This document shows positions 13,102 to 25,100 of a stretch of DNA of 64,000 nt, piece after piece. How positions within the stretch are numbered: the first letter of the stretch is position 1; each line of letters begins with the position of its first letter. Position numbers and translations under genes: made by a program. The notes beneath the pieces were generated by a model that had not been told where the DNA came from, did not search any database, and saw only the letters and a program-made list of their open reading frames with translations. The stretch covers positions 27,963,735-28,027,734 of the forward strand of contig NC_041003.1 in NCBI RefSeq assembly GCF_004193775.1, read 5' to 3'. This DNA is from Glycine soja (lineage: Eukaryota > Streptophyta > Magnoliopsida > Fabales > Fabaceae).

Positions 13102-13227
13102 ATGGGCACTCGAGAGGTGTACGAAGAGAAACTAAGGACCGGAAATCTCCACCACGATCCCACCATCAACCCTGGCCTCGGTTCCGCTCGATGCCCTCGC
13201 TGTCTCTCTCTCCTCAACCCTAATTTC

Positions 13228-13259
<32 letters not shown>

Positions 13260-16200
13260 TCGCAACGTATTTGTGTGTTACTGCAAATAAGCTGTTCGAT
13301 GAATTGACTCAACGAAATTGTCTCTGTTTTGCGACCAGGAAAGAGGCGAGTGGACCATCACTCCCGTCTTGCACGATGCCACTGCCGTCGTAAGTTCCTC
13401 TCTTCCTAATTCGCTTCGGTTTGAGTTTTTTTTCTCTCTTTTTTTGTGTGAACCAAGGTATCCTCGGCCGAAATGCAAGGACTAATGGAATTGAGCTCTT
13501 CCAACTGATACTTTTTCATGCGCATGACTTAGGGATGGAATCCATGATAACAATAATATTAATATTAATATTTTAATAAAATTAAGATTAATGAAAAAAT
13601 TTGAGTTTATTTTTTTTACTTCAAAGATGAGACTAACCATTTTTGAGCTTAAATTCTGACAATATGCTTATTGTATGAGTGGTGTTGTTGTTGCTTATTT
13701 TCTGTGTTTGCTGTTGAATAGGCTGGGTCGGGGATTGGTGGTATGCTTGGTTTTGTTCATGGTTTCAATACAGGTAACGTTATTTTCTTGTGTTTATCTT
13801 TATGATGTATCATATGAGATGAAGTTTGATATGAAGTTGGTGTCTATTTTATTTTCAGCATTAAATTCAGGTCATTTTGTTGTGATAAATATTTTTAAGA
13901 TTTTCTTTTTACTTACTTTGGCATTATAATATTTTTAATAGGTATTATAACGTCTCTAAAACATAGGTTTTTAATTGAGCTGAATGACATCGTCTAATCC
14001 ATGTAATCACCTCACCTAGCTGGATAAGGCTTTGTTGTTATTGTATTATAGTATTTAATTATTTATTGATGGTGTTAAACTCTTTGCGCTATTGGTGGAT
14101 TAATATTAAAATCCATGTACCTTCTTTGGTGAAGGTATTGCTAATTAATCTTTGGTTGTAGGTTTACCTCTTCTTCAAAATGGTCTGAAGGGACCGAAGT
14201 GGCTTCCTTTTGTTGTTGGGGTACGAAGTCCTTGATTGCCTTCTGAGTTTCCTTTGCAATTACTATTACTTTATGCTTTGTTGATGTCTTGAATAGACCT
14301 GTCATAGAAGTTGGTTTCATCGTCTTTATGTTTTTCTTTTATAGTTAGCAGATTAGATGTAGTGATGTAGTGATGTACCATAGTGCTCAGTTATTTTCTA
14401 GAGCTAACTTATTTCTTTTATAATTTGTTCTCAGATTCCTCCATTGTTGATATTCTCCGGCCTAAGTGCAGCATTTGGAGGTAACTTCTGTTCTAGCCTA
14501 TTTCTTAGATTTATATTAGGGCCTTCAAATTTTAATAGTGCTCACTGCTGAATATTTGAAAACTATTGTGTTGTAGTGGCTTTAACATAAAAAGAAGCAT
14601 GAAATGATAGGTCATGCTCCATTTGTTTCTGGCTTTGTTTTTTGGTTACTTGAATCAATGTTGTAAATCTCAAGATACTACTACCTAGGGTAAGAAGGAT
14701 GGGTAAGAGACAAGTATGTGTGCCAGTAACATGGATCTTAAGTAAGAGCCCAACATGCAAAATTATAAAATGACTGAAATAGGCAAAATAACTTAAAATT
14801 ACTACTAACATGTTGTCTAACTTCAATAGTTCAATTGAAAATGCATGGAAAAGTCAGAACTTAACTCAAGTTAAAGGTGTAACTTATGATATAAAAGGCA
14901 TTAGTTTTAGTACCAAAAGAAAAAAAAAGGACATGTTCTTTTGCAACATCTATCATCAACTGTTAGCTACACCCAGTGAAATGTAAAGAAGCATCAAAGC
15001 AACAACAAATAATTTGAAAGGAAAGAAGATTGTTTGAAAATGTAGGAACAAACCAGTAACCACACCCAGTGGCCAAGAAAGGGACGGGTGCTGCTTAACT
15101 GATTTAGGACTGAAAGAAGGTGGAACATGGATCTGTACGGGGAGAAGATAATCTAGGGTAGAGGGCCCATTTGTATTTGATTTGAACAAATTGAATCTTG
15201 TGACCCATTATCCTTAGAAAGGGCAGAAGGGCTCGATCCCAGACCAGGCTCCGCTCAAGGCGATGGGAAGGAGAGGAGTTCTGGAAGGGCCCATGACCCC
15301 AAAGAATGATTGTTATTGGGTAGTAATGACAGGATGCCCAAGTTTGGGAGAGTTTACCAAAGAAGGAAGGGAATCAAGGGAAGAATCAAGGTAAGAAGGA
15401 TGGGTAAGACACAATTTGTTATGCATTTTGGGGAAAGTTCCAAGAGTAGATGGTGTGTGTGAATTTTGTAATACTCCAGTAAAGAGGGGAGCAGAGCTGC
15501 GTCTCTGCAGGAGCCTTTTGATCTAGTTTATGTATATTTCACTGAAGCTAAATAATACTGGAGAGTTGTCATTCAGTTCTTGCAAAGTTTTTCCTGCCAC
15601 CTCGCTTAATTTTCTGTCTGCTTTCCTAACAGTGGTTTAACCTGCCAAATTGCCATTGTGATTGGAATATCTTGGTAAGCGAAGCTACAGTCATGTCCCT
15701 GTCTTGCAGTTGTAGACTAAGGTTGCTGTTATTGATAGTTGCTTAGTAGAGCTCCAGGAATCCTTCAAGGCTGCAATGGCTGAAGGCATTGTTTGATCTT
15801 GCTTGTAGCCATCAAGATGACAGAGAAGCAGGTGGTGGGATCCACAGCAGAAATTCAGTGGTTGTGGTCCTTCTTAATCAGGAAGTGAGGTAGACCATAG
15901 AGGAGTATTGTATATCCATTAGAAAAGAGGAGCTCCCAATGTTTGATTCCCAATACCCTGTTGGATTGATAACCTGAGCTGAAGAGTAGCACATTTCCTT
16001 ATTAATCATTAAGATGCCGTCTTTATCCTTATTCAAATCATCGTCTTACATAGGGAAAAATTCAAGAGAGAAGTAGGAGATTCAAGAATCCCTTTGAAGA
16101 GTTGTTTGACTTAGAGAAAAGAGGATCGACTAATGAATTTATCAGAACTTAGAAATGCAACATTGTTTTAAGGTTCACCTTGGACTCCAGCGTGTCACTT

Positions 16201-18395
16201 AACATGCTAGGTCATTGCTCCATCTTTAGATTTTGATGTGAATTAATGTCAGGGATGAAAGTTATTGGAGCTCTGCAAACTCAAGGACTAATATCTTACT
16301 TTATAAATCTCAGGGACTAAAGTAAGAAACCCCTACAATGTTGGGGACAAAAGTGGGAATTTACTCCCTGAATCATGGAGAGGCTGTACACCGGTGGTAA
16401 GTGAAATGGAAGGGAAAATCTATTGATGACTCTACCTGAGAGAATGAGTTCATTCTTAGAAATCCGTTCCCCTTTTTTTGTCTCGAGGACAAGGCAGTTC
16501 AAGAGGAGGGAAGTGATAAGGCCCATGAATCTGAAGGAGAGTTATTGGGTCATAATGATAGAAGGTCCAAAATTTGGAGGGTTTACCGAAGGATAAAGAA
16601 AGGGAATCAAGAGGAGAATCAGGAAATGTTTGGCTGAGCTGAGGTGGCAGGTTGTTACACAGTTTGTTATGTTTAAAATTAGGGGTAGTGTCAGGTGGGT
16701 TTTAGGGTGAGAGGCCCATGAGTGGTGTGTTACTTTCGAAATGCTCCAGTGAGGAGGGGGCCAGAGCTTCATCTCCATAGTCTGTAGGAGCCTTTTTTTT
16801 TTGGTTTAAATTTATTTCCCTTAAACTAAATATAATACTGAAGGGTTTTCTTTCGGTTCTTGCTAGTTTTTCCTACTATTTTGCTTTTCTTCTGGTATCC
16901 TAAATTCCTAACAAGTTCAGCCCTTGCCATAAGCCACAGACAAATTTGCACCAGTCGTACCGCTCTCAGCCATAGGCCATCACCCACAGATTGATGAACT
17001 TTCCTGCATGGCTATTAACTACCTGTCTTGGTTTCAACTTTGAAGTCGCTTGAGATATTAAACCATTCATGACCTATTTAATAGATTAAATTTTCAGAAG
17101 ACTTAGTTTTTGACAGATCTGTAGTTATTATCGCTAAAATGATTAAATAGTTGTCATCATATTTATTGGCTTTTGAAGTTAAAATTTATGTCTCAGTGTG
17201 TGATTGAAATTAAAGGTGAAACAGCCATCTCAAGGAGGTAGAACTGCTTTGTCTGTCCTTGTAAATATAAATTATTATTCTTTTAAAACACTGTTTAAAA
17301 AACTGAATCACACCAGCAGTGACCTGCTTGAACCAGAGCTGGTTTGGAGCTTTAAAACAGATCATGTGATCGATGATAATAACATAACATGCCACCAAGC
17401 GGAATGTATTATAACAGTGGAAGTACAACTTTCCTGAATAGATCACATGTCAGTTGCCACCAATGGAATTCATTTCACCACTGTTCAGCCATCATGCCAC
17501 CAGCAGCATGACATTATATGTGTACCCGACTGTCTGGAGAACTTGAAGAAGCTACTCAAAACCCTAAAATTGGTCATTGGTGGAAACTGAGTTGAAGTGA
17601 GGTACCTTAGTACTTAGTAGAGACTTCCTTAGCTTATGTAAGGGCAAAGTAGAATTCTTGTTAGCTCCAACAAGGATAAAAAAGAGATTTTGTTATAAAG
17701 AAATGCAAAATGCAAATCAGATTTCAATTCAACAGAAGCATTGCGGTTGTGATGTTTATTATTTTTTTTATCGGCAAATGGTAGTTGTTATTTTGTTAGT
17801 TTTTGTTAGTGGGAGGACTCAAACCCACAACCTCTCCCCCACCTCCTCCCTTCTCCCTTCACCACCAAGCCAACCATATATCTCGAGTTGTGATGCTTAG
17901 GACATATGGCAGTTCATGCCATAACAGCTGCAAACCCAATAGGTGACTCAAATGGAGCTTTGCAGCAGTAGACTGCTGCAAGTGCACCTTTATCTGGTTC
18001 AGTTGACTATTCTTCTATTTACATGTTTGAGAATTGGCGTATGAAATTCCTGACTCGGTTATCAACATTGCACATAGGTTGAACTGATGTTTATATTAGA
18101 ATATGTTACTTGCTATGTGATATTTTATATAGTATTCACAAGAAAATACCACTTAGGTGTTCAAGTCTTGTAGTTTATTTTGGTGATGATACTATATGCT
18201 TTGAAATTTGAATACCTTTTAGTAATGCAGATACATGTGAAACTTTTAGGTTATGTGCTTCCAAAGTTCACTCAACTTACCGTAACATCCTACTATGCCT
18301 CCTCGAGTGCCTCACATTATGGAATCTCGCTTCTCACCCGACATATTGAAGAGAATTACAGTTCCAAAACTCGGCAGCACCTCAAGAGGCTCTGA
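13102..18395 (+). CDS. Conserved plant protein of unknown function, six exons
   Basis: I assembled six exons joined by GT-AG introns: 13102-13227, 13339-13389, 13722-13773, 14162-14220, 14435-14480 and 18250-18395. The phases fit without a stop and give 480 bp, 159 residues plus TGA at 18393. Donors include GTAAGT (exon 2), GTAACG and GTAACT. The N-terminus (MGTREVYEEKL...) is hydrophilic and carries a CPRC motif at residues 31-34, a possible half zinc or redox site. Residues 60-77 are glycine-rich (GSGIGGMLGF). Residues 88-111 (WLPFVVGIPPLLIF and following) form a likely membrane-spanning or buried hydrophobic segment. The C-terminus (113-159) is polar and ends in basic residues. I have the impression of a conserved small plant family but cannot name it or give a function. 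The glycine pattern loosely recalls Tim17-type membrane proteins, which is speculation. The gene is probably intact; the final intron is 3.8 kb because of transposon insertions. Confidence 0.88.
13232..13259. repeat. (TC)n microsatellite at the start of intron 1
   Basis: A CT run starts four bases after the intron 1 donor GT at 13228. Length changes here could affect the spacing of splice signals in this short (111 bp) intron. Confidence 0.85.
15282..15631 (+). repeat. 5' LTR of the intronic retrotransposon
   Basis: Pairs with 16514-16913. Shared phrases include AGGCCCATGA/GGGCCCATGA near the start, GAGAGTTTACC/GAGGGTTTACC, AATACTGGAGAG/AATACTGAAGGG and the end TCCTAACA. Confidence 0.85.
16514..16913 (+). 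repeat. 3' LTR of the intronic retrotransposon
   Basis: Begins TGATAAGGCCCATGA directly after the polypurine tract and ends CCTAACA, followed by the second AGTTC duplication. Confidence 0.87.
17759..17886 (-). mobile_element. tRNA-derived SINE, antisense in intron 5
   Basis: On the - strand a Pol III A-box-like TGGCTTGGTGG (17862-17872) is followed about 40 bp later by a B-box-like GGTTTGAGTCC (17814-17824), then a tail ending TTTGCCGATA and an A-rich run next to the left flank. The flanks GTTGTGATG(T)TTA at 17746-17758 and GTTGTGATG(C)TTA at 17887-17899 form a 13-bp target-site duplication with one mismatch, typical of LINE-driven insertion. The length of about 128 bp suits a short plant SINE. 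The + strand match to a tRNA B box is explained by this element, not by a tRNA gene. Confidence 0.8.
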
Positions 18396-20860
18396 TAATT
18401 CCTTTCGGGTGTACTGACAAGGAAAATACATTACCTTCTGGCAATTTTGTTTACATTACCTTCCTGTGGATGGTTTGGAGTGTTAAAATTTCATTTATAA
18501 TATTGTTACTCCATACGGAAATGCTTATAATGTGAATAATGCCTATTTATATTTTACTATTAAGCTGTGATAAGCTCATTTATTGAAGTGTAATGTGTAG
18601 TGTTTTAGGGGAAGCGACTAAGAAAGAAAACTAGCAAAAATTCAAGTCAATCTTATTTTTATGGCAATTTTATTCGTAAGATTTATTTACATAGCATCAA
18701 ATCTAGTCGTATGCAGCTGTTGAAGGGGCATTTGGTTGTCAGTTGTTGAAGGGGCATTTGGTTGTTCTACTGCTGAATGAATTGGTATGTGGGAAGGGAA
18801 AATTATAATCATTCATATACTTTTCTCTGCCATCTCACTATTATCCCAATTTCTTTCCTATTTTCAATTTTTTTTCATTACATCATTTATCACATCTAGT
18901 ATTTTTTTTTCTCTTTACTTTTTTTTTCTTTTCTCTCATATTTCTACTATAATTCACCTCAAATGTTTGTCACTAGTGGGAAGTTGGGAGGAAAAATGAG
19001 ATAAAATTGGTGTTTCAGTGTACTTGGGGTCCGGGCTAATATGTATGGGTCCTAATGTTTGGGTGAACTTATTATAAAGAGGTGAATTTAACAATTAATA
19101 GTATATTTGGATGACATCACATAATAAATTTTATTCCACAAAATCATGGTGATAACATGCAAAACAATAAAAATAATTATTTGTTGCTTTGTCTTTATCA
19201 TGAAAATAATTGTTTCTCACCATGAATTTAATCCAAAAAACACTATAAAACATGAACACAATCAGGGTTAGGTTTGAGTTTCAAAGAAACATGTGTCCCA
19301 ACCAAATAAAACTCATTTAGTTTATTTGTTTATTGACTATGATATTTATACAAAATATTCACGTTTTGAAAGTAGTAATTAATTTCTATCAGGAAAATAA
19401 GAATTATAAGGACACATAAAGAAGAGTGTTTCTCTTTTAATACAATACTTGTTTAGCTTATTTGGTTTAAGTGAAAGATTTATTTTTTTATTCCTAGTTT
19501 TGTTTTAAAATTTATAATAAATTCACCTCTTTATTTTTTATGTACATTTTTAATCACTTCATTTATAAATTAGAAGCAATTAAGTCTAAAGAGCCAACGT
19601 TGTTGAATCAATAAATGAAAAATGAAGTAGTGGTGGCAATTAAGTTGAGTTAGCATCTTATGGTGTTGTTAGATGCTGATCTAATCAATTGCGCTGATAT
19701 GACACTTGCGATAGTGAAATCAAACTCAAAATGTTAGGGGTACTTGGGGACAATAAAAATAAAGAAAATATATGTCTTCCCTATCATTTACTTGTAAGCT
19801 TGAAAAAGGAGGGTATGCAATCATTTTGGCCTCTTTTGAACTGCATTCAAGAAGTACCTATATATGTTAAGCTCGTCACTTTCTGGACGAATTTTGTTAT
19901 TTGATTTGACACTATTAACCGAACTCTGTGGATTTTGTTGTTTCCATTTTGTAAATTAAAACATCAAAAGCACAGTTTGATGAAATGGGATGAATTGGTT
20001 ACCGTTTTTAAGATATGAGGATGAAATTGCTCATCCTATACTAGTCTCCCCATCAAATAAGTAAAAAGGAGATGAAGTGTGTATTCTCAATTTCTCATTA
20101 TAAATTTGAAGTCAAACTCCTGCTCCATTACAAGCTTTAATTTACTATACATTATAAAATTAAGAAAATACTGAATTTTGGTTAAATTGAAAAGAAAATA
20201 GTTAATGTAATAAAATGGTTTAATAATATTTTTCTTATAAAAAATAGAATTTTTGGTTTAGGATCAATTTTAGCAGTTTTTAAAAATTCTGATTTTGAAA
20301 GTTGATTGGAGTAATTGAAATACTTTGTCCAATTCAATCCAATCCTATTTTGAATAAACATTATGATTTAGATTCGAATTTATTTGAGTGACTTACTAAT
20401 TTAATGTGCCAAAGTAAGTTAAAACTAGTGAGTCAGATTTTTCCCCCATTAGAAAAATTTCCAAATTTAACTGGATTCGCTGTTGACGAAAAAACAATTG
20501 AATTCATCTAAACTATAATTATTTATATAAAGCTCATTTAGACATATTATGCACATCATAGATATTTTTAAATAGTAAAGTCATATTTCGTCGTCCAAAG
20601 ATGCTTTAATTAAAAAATTATGCATTAAAAAATATAAATTGTCACAATATATATAAGTCGTTAAAGGGGGTATGTATGTCTAAGTTGGTATTTAAATTGA
20701 TCGCTGTCATGATTAAAACTGACGTGAGAGTCTGGCCGTTTATTGAGACACTCACAACAACGGGTTTAAGTAAAAGCCAATTCAAAATTCCATTTCTGAT
20801 TTCTGTCTCAGAAGGAGAAAAGGGGCGCCAATAGGGAAATTTCTGCATTTAAAGGACTGG
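18396..20860. other. Downstream region of the six-exon gene and AT-rich spacer
   Basis: The first 250 bp probably hold the 3' untranslated region; a weak AATAAT element lies near 18535 but no clear AATAAA. A 26-bp-period direct repeat lies at 18719-18766. The remainder is AT-rich, with T-runs at 18868-18940, and shows no coding or RNA gene. Confidence 0.45.
18719..18766. repeat. Direct tandem repeat, 26-bp period
   Basis: TGAAGGGGCATTTGGTTGT occurs at 18721 and again at 18747, giving two near-identical units. Confidence 0.75.
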
Positions 20861-21985
20861 CAAATTGATGATGAAATTGGAAACGATAGTGGGGCACAAA
20901 TTGTTTAATTAGAGGCATCTTTGGGCGATGAAAAATTGAAAATCTTGTTAGCTAGTTTACTCCAATTTTATGCCACGCACGTAGTATAGTAGTAGTGAGT
21001 GCGAATGCAACACAATAATTGTGAACAAAGGTAGTAGCTAGTAGCAATATTCCTTGACACACAAATAATAATAGTAGTAATAAGAATAATTAAAATTTCT
21101 TTGTTCATGCAGTTGTCATAATGAGATGAGGACTCTCATGACTGGATGGTGGGAGAGGGGTGTACTGAAGAAGTTGTTTTATTAAGTCCAACTTGTTGCA
21201 TTGCTGGCTCATACTAGCTTATGACAAGTGCACAGAAGCTGAACATGAAATTGATTTCTTTAGGTGGGTATCACATGTAGTTCTGGATCAAACCTTACTT
21301 GACCAATTAGGCATGATAGCGTTGTGTGTGGGTGTGCCTACTCTATATTGAAGGATCAACTGAACCTATACATAGCATTGACTTGAGGGTGGTCCTACAA
21401 TAGTGTACATTTGGATCCATTTAATGAATGAATAAAATTATAGGCAGCTCCTAAGACTCAGAGATGTTAACTTGTAGGGATCGGATGACCCTATGGGGGG
21501 GCTAGGATACGGAGTCCCCTTCCCATTCCCATCATTCCACTTTGAAGTGTTATTTTAATTTATTGTATTGTATCCATTCTTTGTGGGGGAGTTACAAAAC
21601 TGTAAAAAAATAATAATAATTAATAGTAACAAATTATCGCAAGATTTTTGAGAAAAAACAATAAAGATATTTAATACATTTAAGTCTCTTTTAACAAAGT
21701 TTAAATTATATATTTAATCATTAAAATAAACTCAATGAAAAAGAGTAGTGTATTTTATTTTAATCGGATTAATCAGATGTTTAATATGATGTAACACTAC
21801 TTCAAAGAGAAATTGAAATTGGGGAAGTACATCAATAGCATGTGGAAGGGAAAAATGAGCAAAGAAATATATAGACATTAAAATTTTAATTTGGTATCCC
21901 TTTATATATTGTTATAAATATAGGTAAATATAAAATTTACAGTAACCTAATTATTTACATTAATTGAGATCTTGTATGGCAGGAA
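20861..21985. other. AT-rich spacer
   Basis: No gene or repeat with defined ends was found. Around 21476-21540 a locally GC-rich run with a stretch of seven Gs (CCTATGGGGGGGC) resembles a transposon end, but no partner end was located with confidence. Confidence 0.35.
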
Positions 21986-22101
21986 TTTTAATCCCCATTC
22001 CTATTTTCAAATCTATTTCAGATTTTTTTTGTCTTTGTTCCTATTTTAATCCCCATTCCTATTTTCAAATCTATTTCAGATTTTTTTTGTCTTTGTTCCT
22101 A
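21986..22101. repeat. Perfect 58-bp tandem duplication
   Basis: Two identical 58-bp units (21986-22043 and 22044-22101), each opening TTTTAATCCCCATTCC and containing a run of eight Ts. Identity between units implies a recent duplication. Confidence 0.9.
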
Positions 22102-25100
22102 TTTCCATGGAGGGAAAAAAAATCCTGGAATGAGGCCATTCTCGAGAGAATAACGACTAAAATTGCCATCCCTTTAGGCGGTGCAATTTGTTGTTACTAG
22201 ATTTGGTGTGTGGCGTATCTGCAATAACAAGACCAAGTGGAACACTCAGAATCCAAAGAATAACAACGATGGTTTAAAAACACTAACATGATAACTTGGC
22301 TTTGGATCCAAAAAAAAAATGACCTATACACACTTATACTGTTAGAGAGAATATACAATGTAATAATAGAGTAGAATAACTTTACACATATTTATACTGG
22401 CGTCTACTCACATCTTATCATGTATACTAAAATTGTTTACTTCTATAACATGACTTTAAATTCACCAAAAATGACCTATACATATTGTCAGTGATTAAAA
22501 ATAGAAAAAATAAGCTATATATTGACATAAAATAATTTTATATTATTGTTTAATCATGACAAAATTATCAACTTTTATAAAATCTATTTCAAAATTGGTT
22601 AATAATTTTTTTTCACTGATAATACATATTTATTAAACTCTTAAAAATACTTACATGACCAATATAACATGGCTTTGGATCCAACAAAAAATAGGCTATT
22701 CACACAAGAAGGCGAAGGATTTGGCGTTTAATGGGACATTGTTAACCATGGTCTGGCACCTCCTTGAGGAAGGAAACAAAGTTAGGGGATATTGTTCTTC
22801 TGATGGAAAAAATTGGGCCTTGTTGCAAGCTCTTAGGTTGGCATAATAAGGATAGCTTACTGTAGAAACTGTCATCTTCCTCGTTTGCAAACTTTATTGA
22901 GGTGTGGGCCGATGTTTCTTAAATTCCACTGTTCTTTCCCTCTCTCTCTCTCTCTGCATCTGAAAGTGAGAAGGGGTAGGGTTAGTGGTCCTAGTAAGTC
23001 ATAATAATAATGTGTGTACTCCCTCTTCTTCTCTCTCTGTGTCTTCATTGTGGCCTTTATCACCTTTGCTCCCTCACATGCGCTTTTATACGTTGCATTT
23101 ACTTGTGGGGTCTTGGATAGTTGGACTGATGTTAACACCACGGCGGTATTGTGGGATTGTCTTTATTTATGTGTCACTCTTTCTTTTCTTTTCTTTTCAT
23201 GCCCTTGTTGTAGTATTAGTTTTGGTGGGGCTTTTTGACGAGTTCAAACTCAGTTTTATCTCTTTTTGAATCAAACCCAAAAGCTAGCTAGCTACTTCTA
23301 TAAAACTTTAGAATGTATGCTATATATATGCATGGACCAAATATCTAGACCAAATTTAAGGTATATTCACTCTACAAATACTATGTGGATATCCTTCAAG
23401 AAATTGATTGTTTCGATCTAAACTATTAGGGCATAAAGAAGGGCATGAATTTGTATGTTCTTAATTTTTGTATATTTGTAAAAACAAAATCTCATAATTT
23501 ATATGCTTTAATTTTGATTATTCATGATAAGATAATGATAGTCAATATCAATTTTTCTCATTCTTCCATATAAAATACGTCAAAGAAAACTTCATCAAGT
23601 GGATAAAGGTTGATTTGTTGTTATTGGGGATTTTTTTTTCAAACTCTTGCAAAAACATTCAAAGTCATACATGATTTAACCTAAAATTGATATCCAAATT
23701 GTGTTCATATATGGATGGATGGACTTAATTGATTTAGGAGGTAGTAATTGGTGGTGGGATTTCAAATTCTTGAAGATGACACAACAATTGTGGTGCTTCA
23801 CATTTTGCCACTCTTTTCAATTTATTGGTTCGAACCGTGATTGGTGTTTGAATACATAAAATCAAATAAAATGTGAGTAAAATTAATCTCTGCCTCAAAA
23901 ATCAAATTTGTCACAAACTGATGGTAATGGTACACACATGAAACTTGACCTGCGTGATCTCCAAGAACAGCACTAACCATACATGATGATTGACCAAGTT
24001 CAATGAAGCAGATTAATTAATCAAACAAAAACCGAGGCCAGATATCAAACAAAAAAGCATTTCTGTAATGGCATTCAATTTTATGAACATTTAAAGATCT
24101 GCATACGTTCTACAAAGTAAGTAACATGAAGTCAGGACCTAATAAAACACATTTTCATACATTCATGCAGATTGCAGAATCTAACTGCTGAGAAAAGAAG
24201 AGTCCTTAATTATATCACAAGTCATCATGAGATGGGAAGTGACCAGTATTTTGTACTACAAAAGACTTCTGCACATCCCTTTATTTCACCTGTTACTTGA
24301 GATGAGACTGACCAGAATTATAGGGGAAGAAAGATCTCTTTTCATTGTTTTAAAAGGAAAAAATAGTAACAGTCAGAAAGACACACATAGTCCTTAACAT
24401 AGGTCATGACAGCATATAATACTATGCCTTTAATTTCCATGAATTGCTTCTCAGTCACTGCTTTACAAAATTGCCATCATAAACTTGTATTTGTGTTTTT
24501 TTTTTAAAAGAGAAAAAATAAGTTATTCACTAACATATAATGTAATTTTATACTAGCATCTATCACAAAAACAAGTATAATAAATTTTTGACTTGATAAT
24601 ATATAACTACGTTAAAGTATATCAATAATTATTTTTTATAGATTAGCAATGTAATTTTTTTTACACTGACAATATAGAGCTATTAAACTCTAAATAAAAA
24701 ATAATTATGTATTTTTATGGCTTCACGAGAGAGTGTTAACAAATAATTATTCTATAGAAAATAAGCTAAAATAATTACATGCACTGGTAAGTTTCTTAAT
24801 TTGGCTGAATGTTTATTTTTCTTTTTTTTGGATTGCATATATGAAAAGTAAATATTTCGTTGTAAATTCAAATCTACACTTTTCACTTTTTAACTTTTGC
24901 ACTAGATTTTGTCATTTGTCCACCGTCAAATGTTTCATCAGTTGCCGTTACATCTCAACGTTAATTATTTTCTCTCTTCTATCAATTATTTGCATATATT
25001 ATTTTTTTAACCGTATTGTCAATATTACAATTATACACTCGTCAGTCACAACGAAATTCGGCATTTTATTATTGTGGCTGTTTTTATTTTATCTGTAGAA

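Larger units (their letters stand above)
15282..16913 (+). mobile_element. Deleted gypsy-like LTR retrotransposon inside intron 5, TSD AGTTC
   Basis: Two related LTRs, 15282-15631 and 16514-16913, both begin TG and end CTAACA. The element is flanked by AGTTC at 15277-15281 and again at 16914-16918, a perfect 5-bp target-site duplication. The 3' LTR is preceded by a purine-rich polypurine tract (AAGAGGAGGGAAG, 16501-16513). Just before it, around 16480-16500, the + strand reads as the decayed C-terminal part of a polyprotein (EDKAVQEEG). Only about 880 bp of internal sequence remains, with no protease, reverse transcriptase or integrase, so this copy is non-autonomous and relies, if ever active, on proteins from elsewhere. 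The LTRs differ in length (350 and 400 bp) and sequence, indicating age. It lies in the same orientation as the host gene. Confidence 0.88.
14481..18249 (+). other. Intron 5 of the six-exon gene (3.8 kb)
   Basis: Bounded by donor GTAACT after exon 5 (ends GGAG) and acceptor TTTTAG before exon 6 (starts GTTATG). The split glycine codon joins in frame. The intron contains an LTR retrotransposon (15282-16913) and a SINE (17759-17886). The remaining intron text shows no further gene; frames at 14563-14826 and 14956-15189 on the other strand are unsupported. Confidence 0.85.

Noticed and set aside
13038..13478. - strand frames over exon 1 and exon 2, including an Arg-Glu repeat frame
   Set aside because: They arise from the TC microsatellite and the antisense of real exons.
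17811..17872. Possible tRNA gene (B-box-like match)
   Set aside because: There is no cloverleaf, and the match sits in a unit with A-rich tail and TSD, so it is a SINE.
22985..23269. Overlapping hydrophobic frames of 74 and 94 residues
   Set aside because: CT/TT-rich composition explains the hydrophobicity, two frames are open in the same place, and no homology or splice context was seen.
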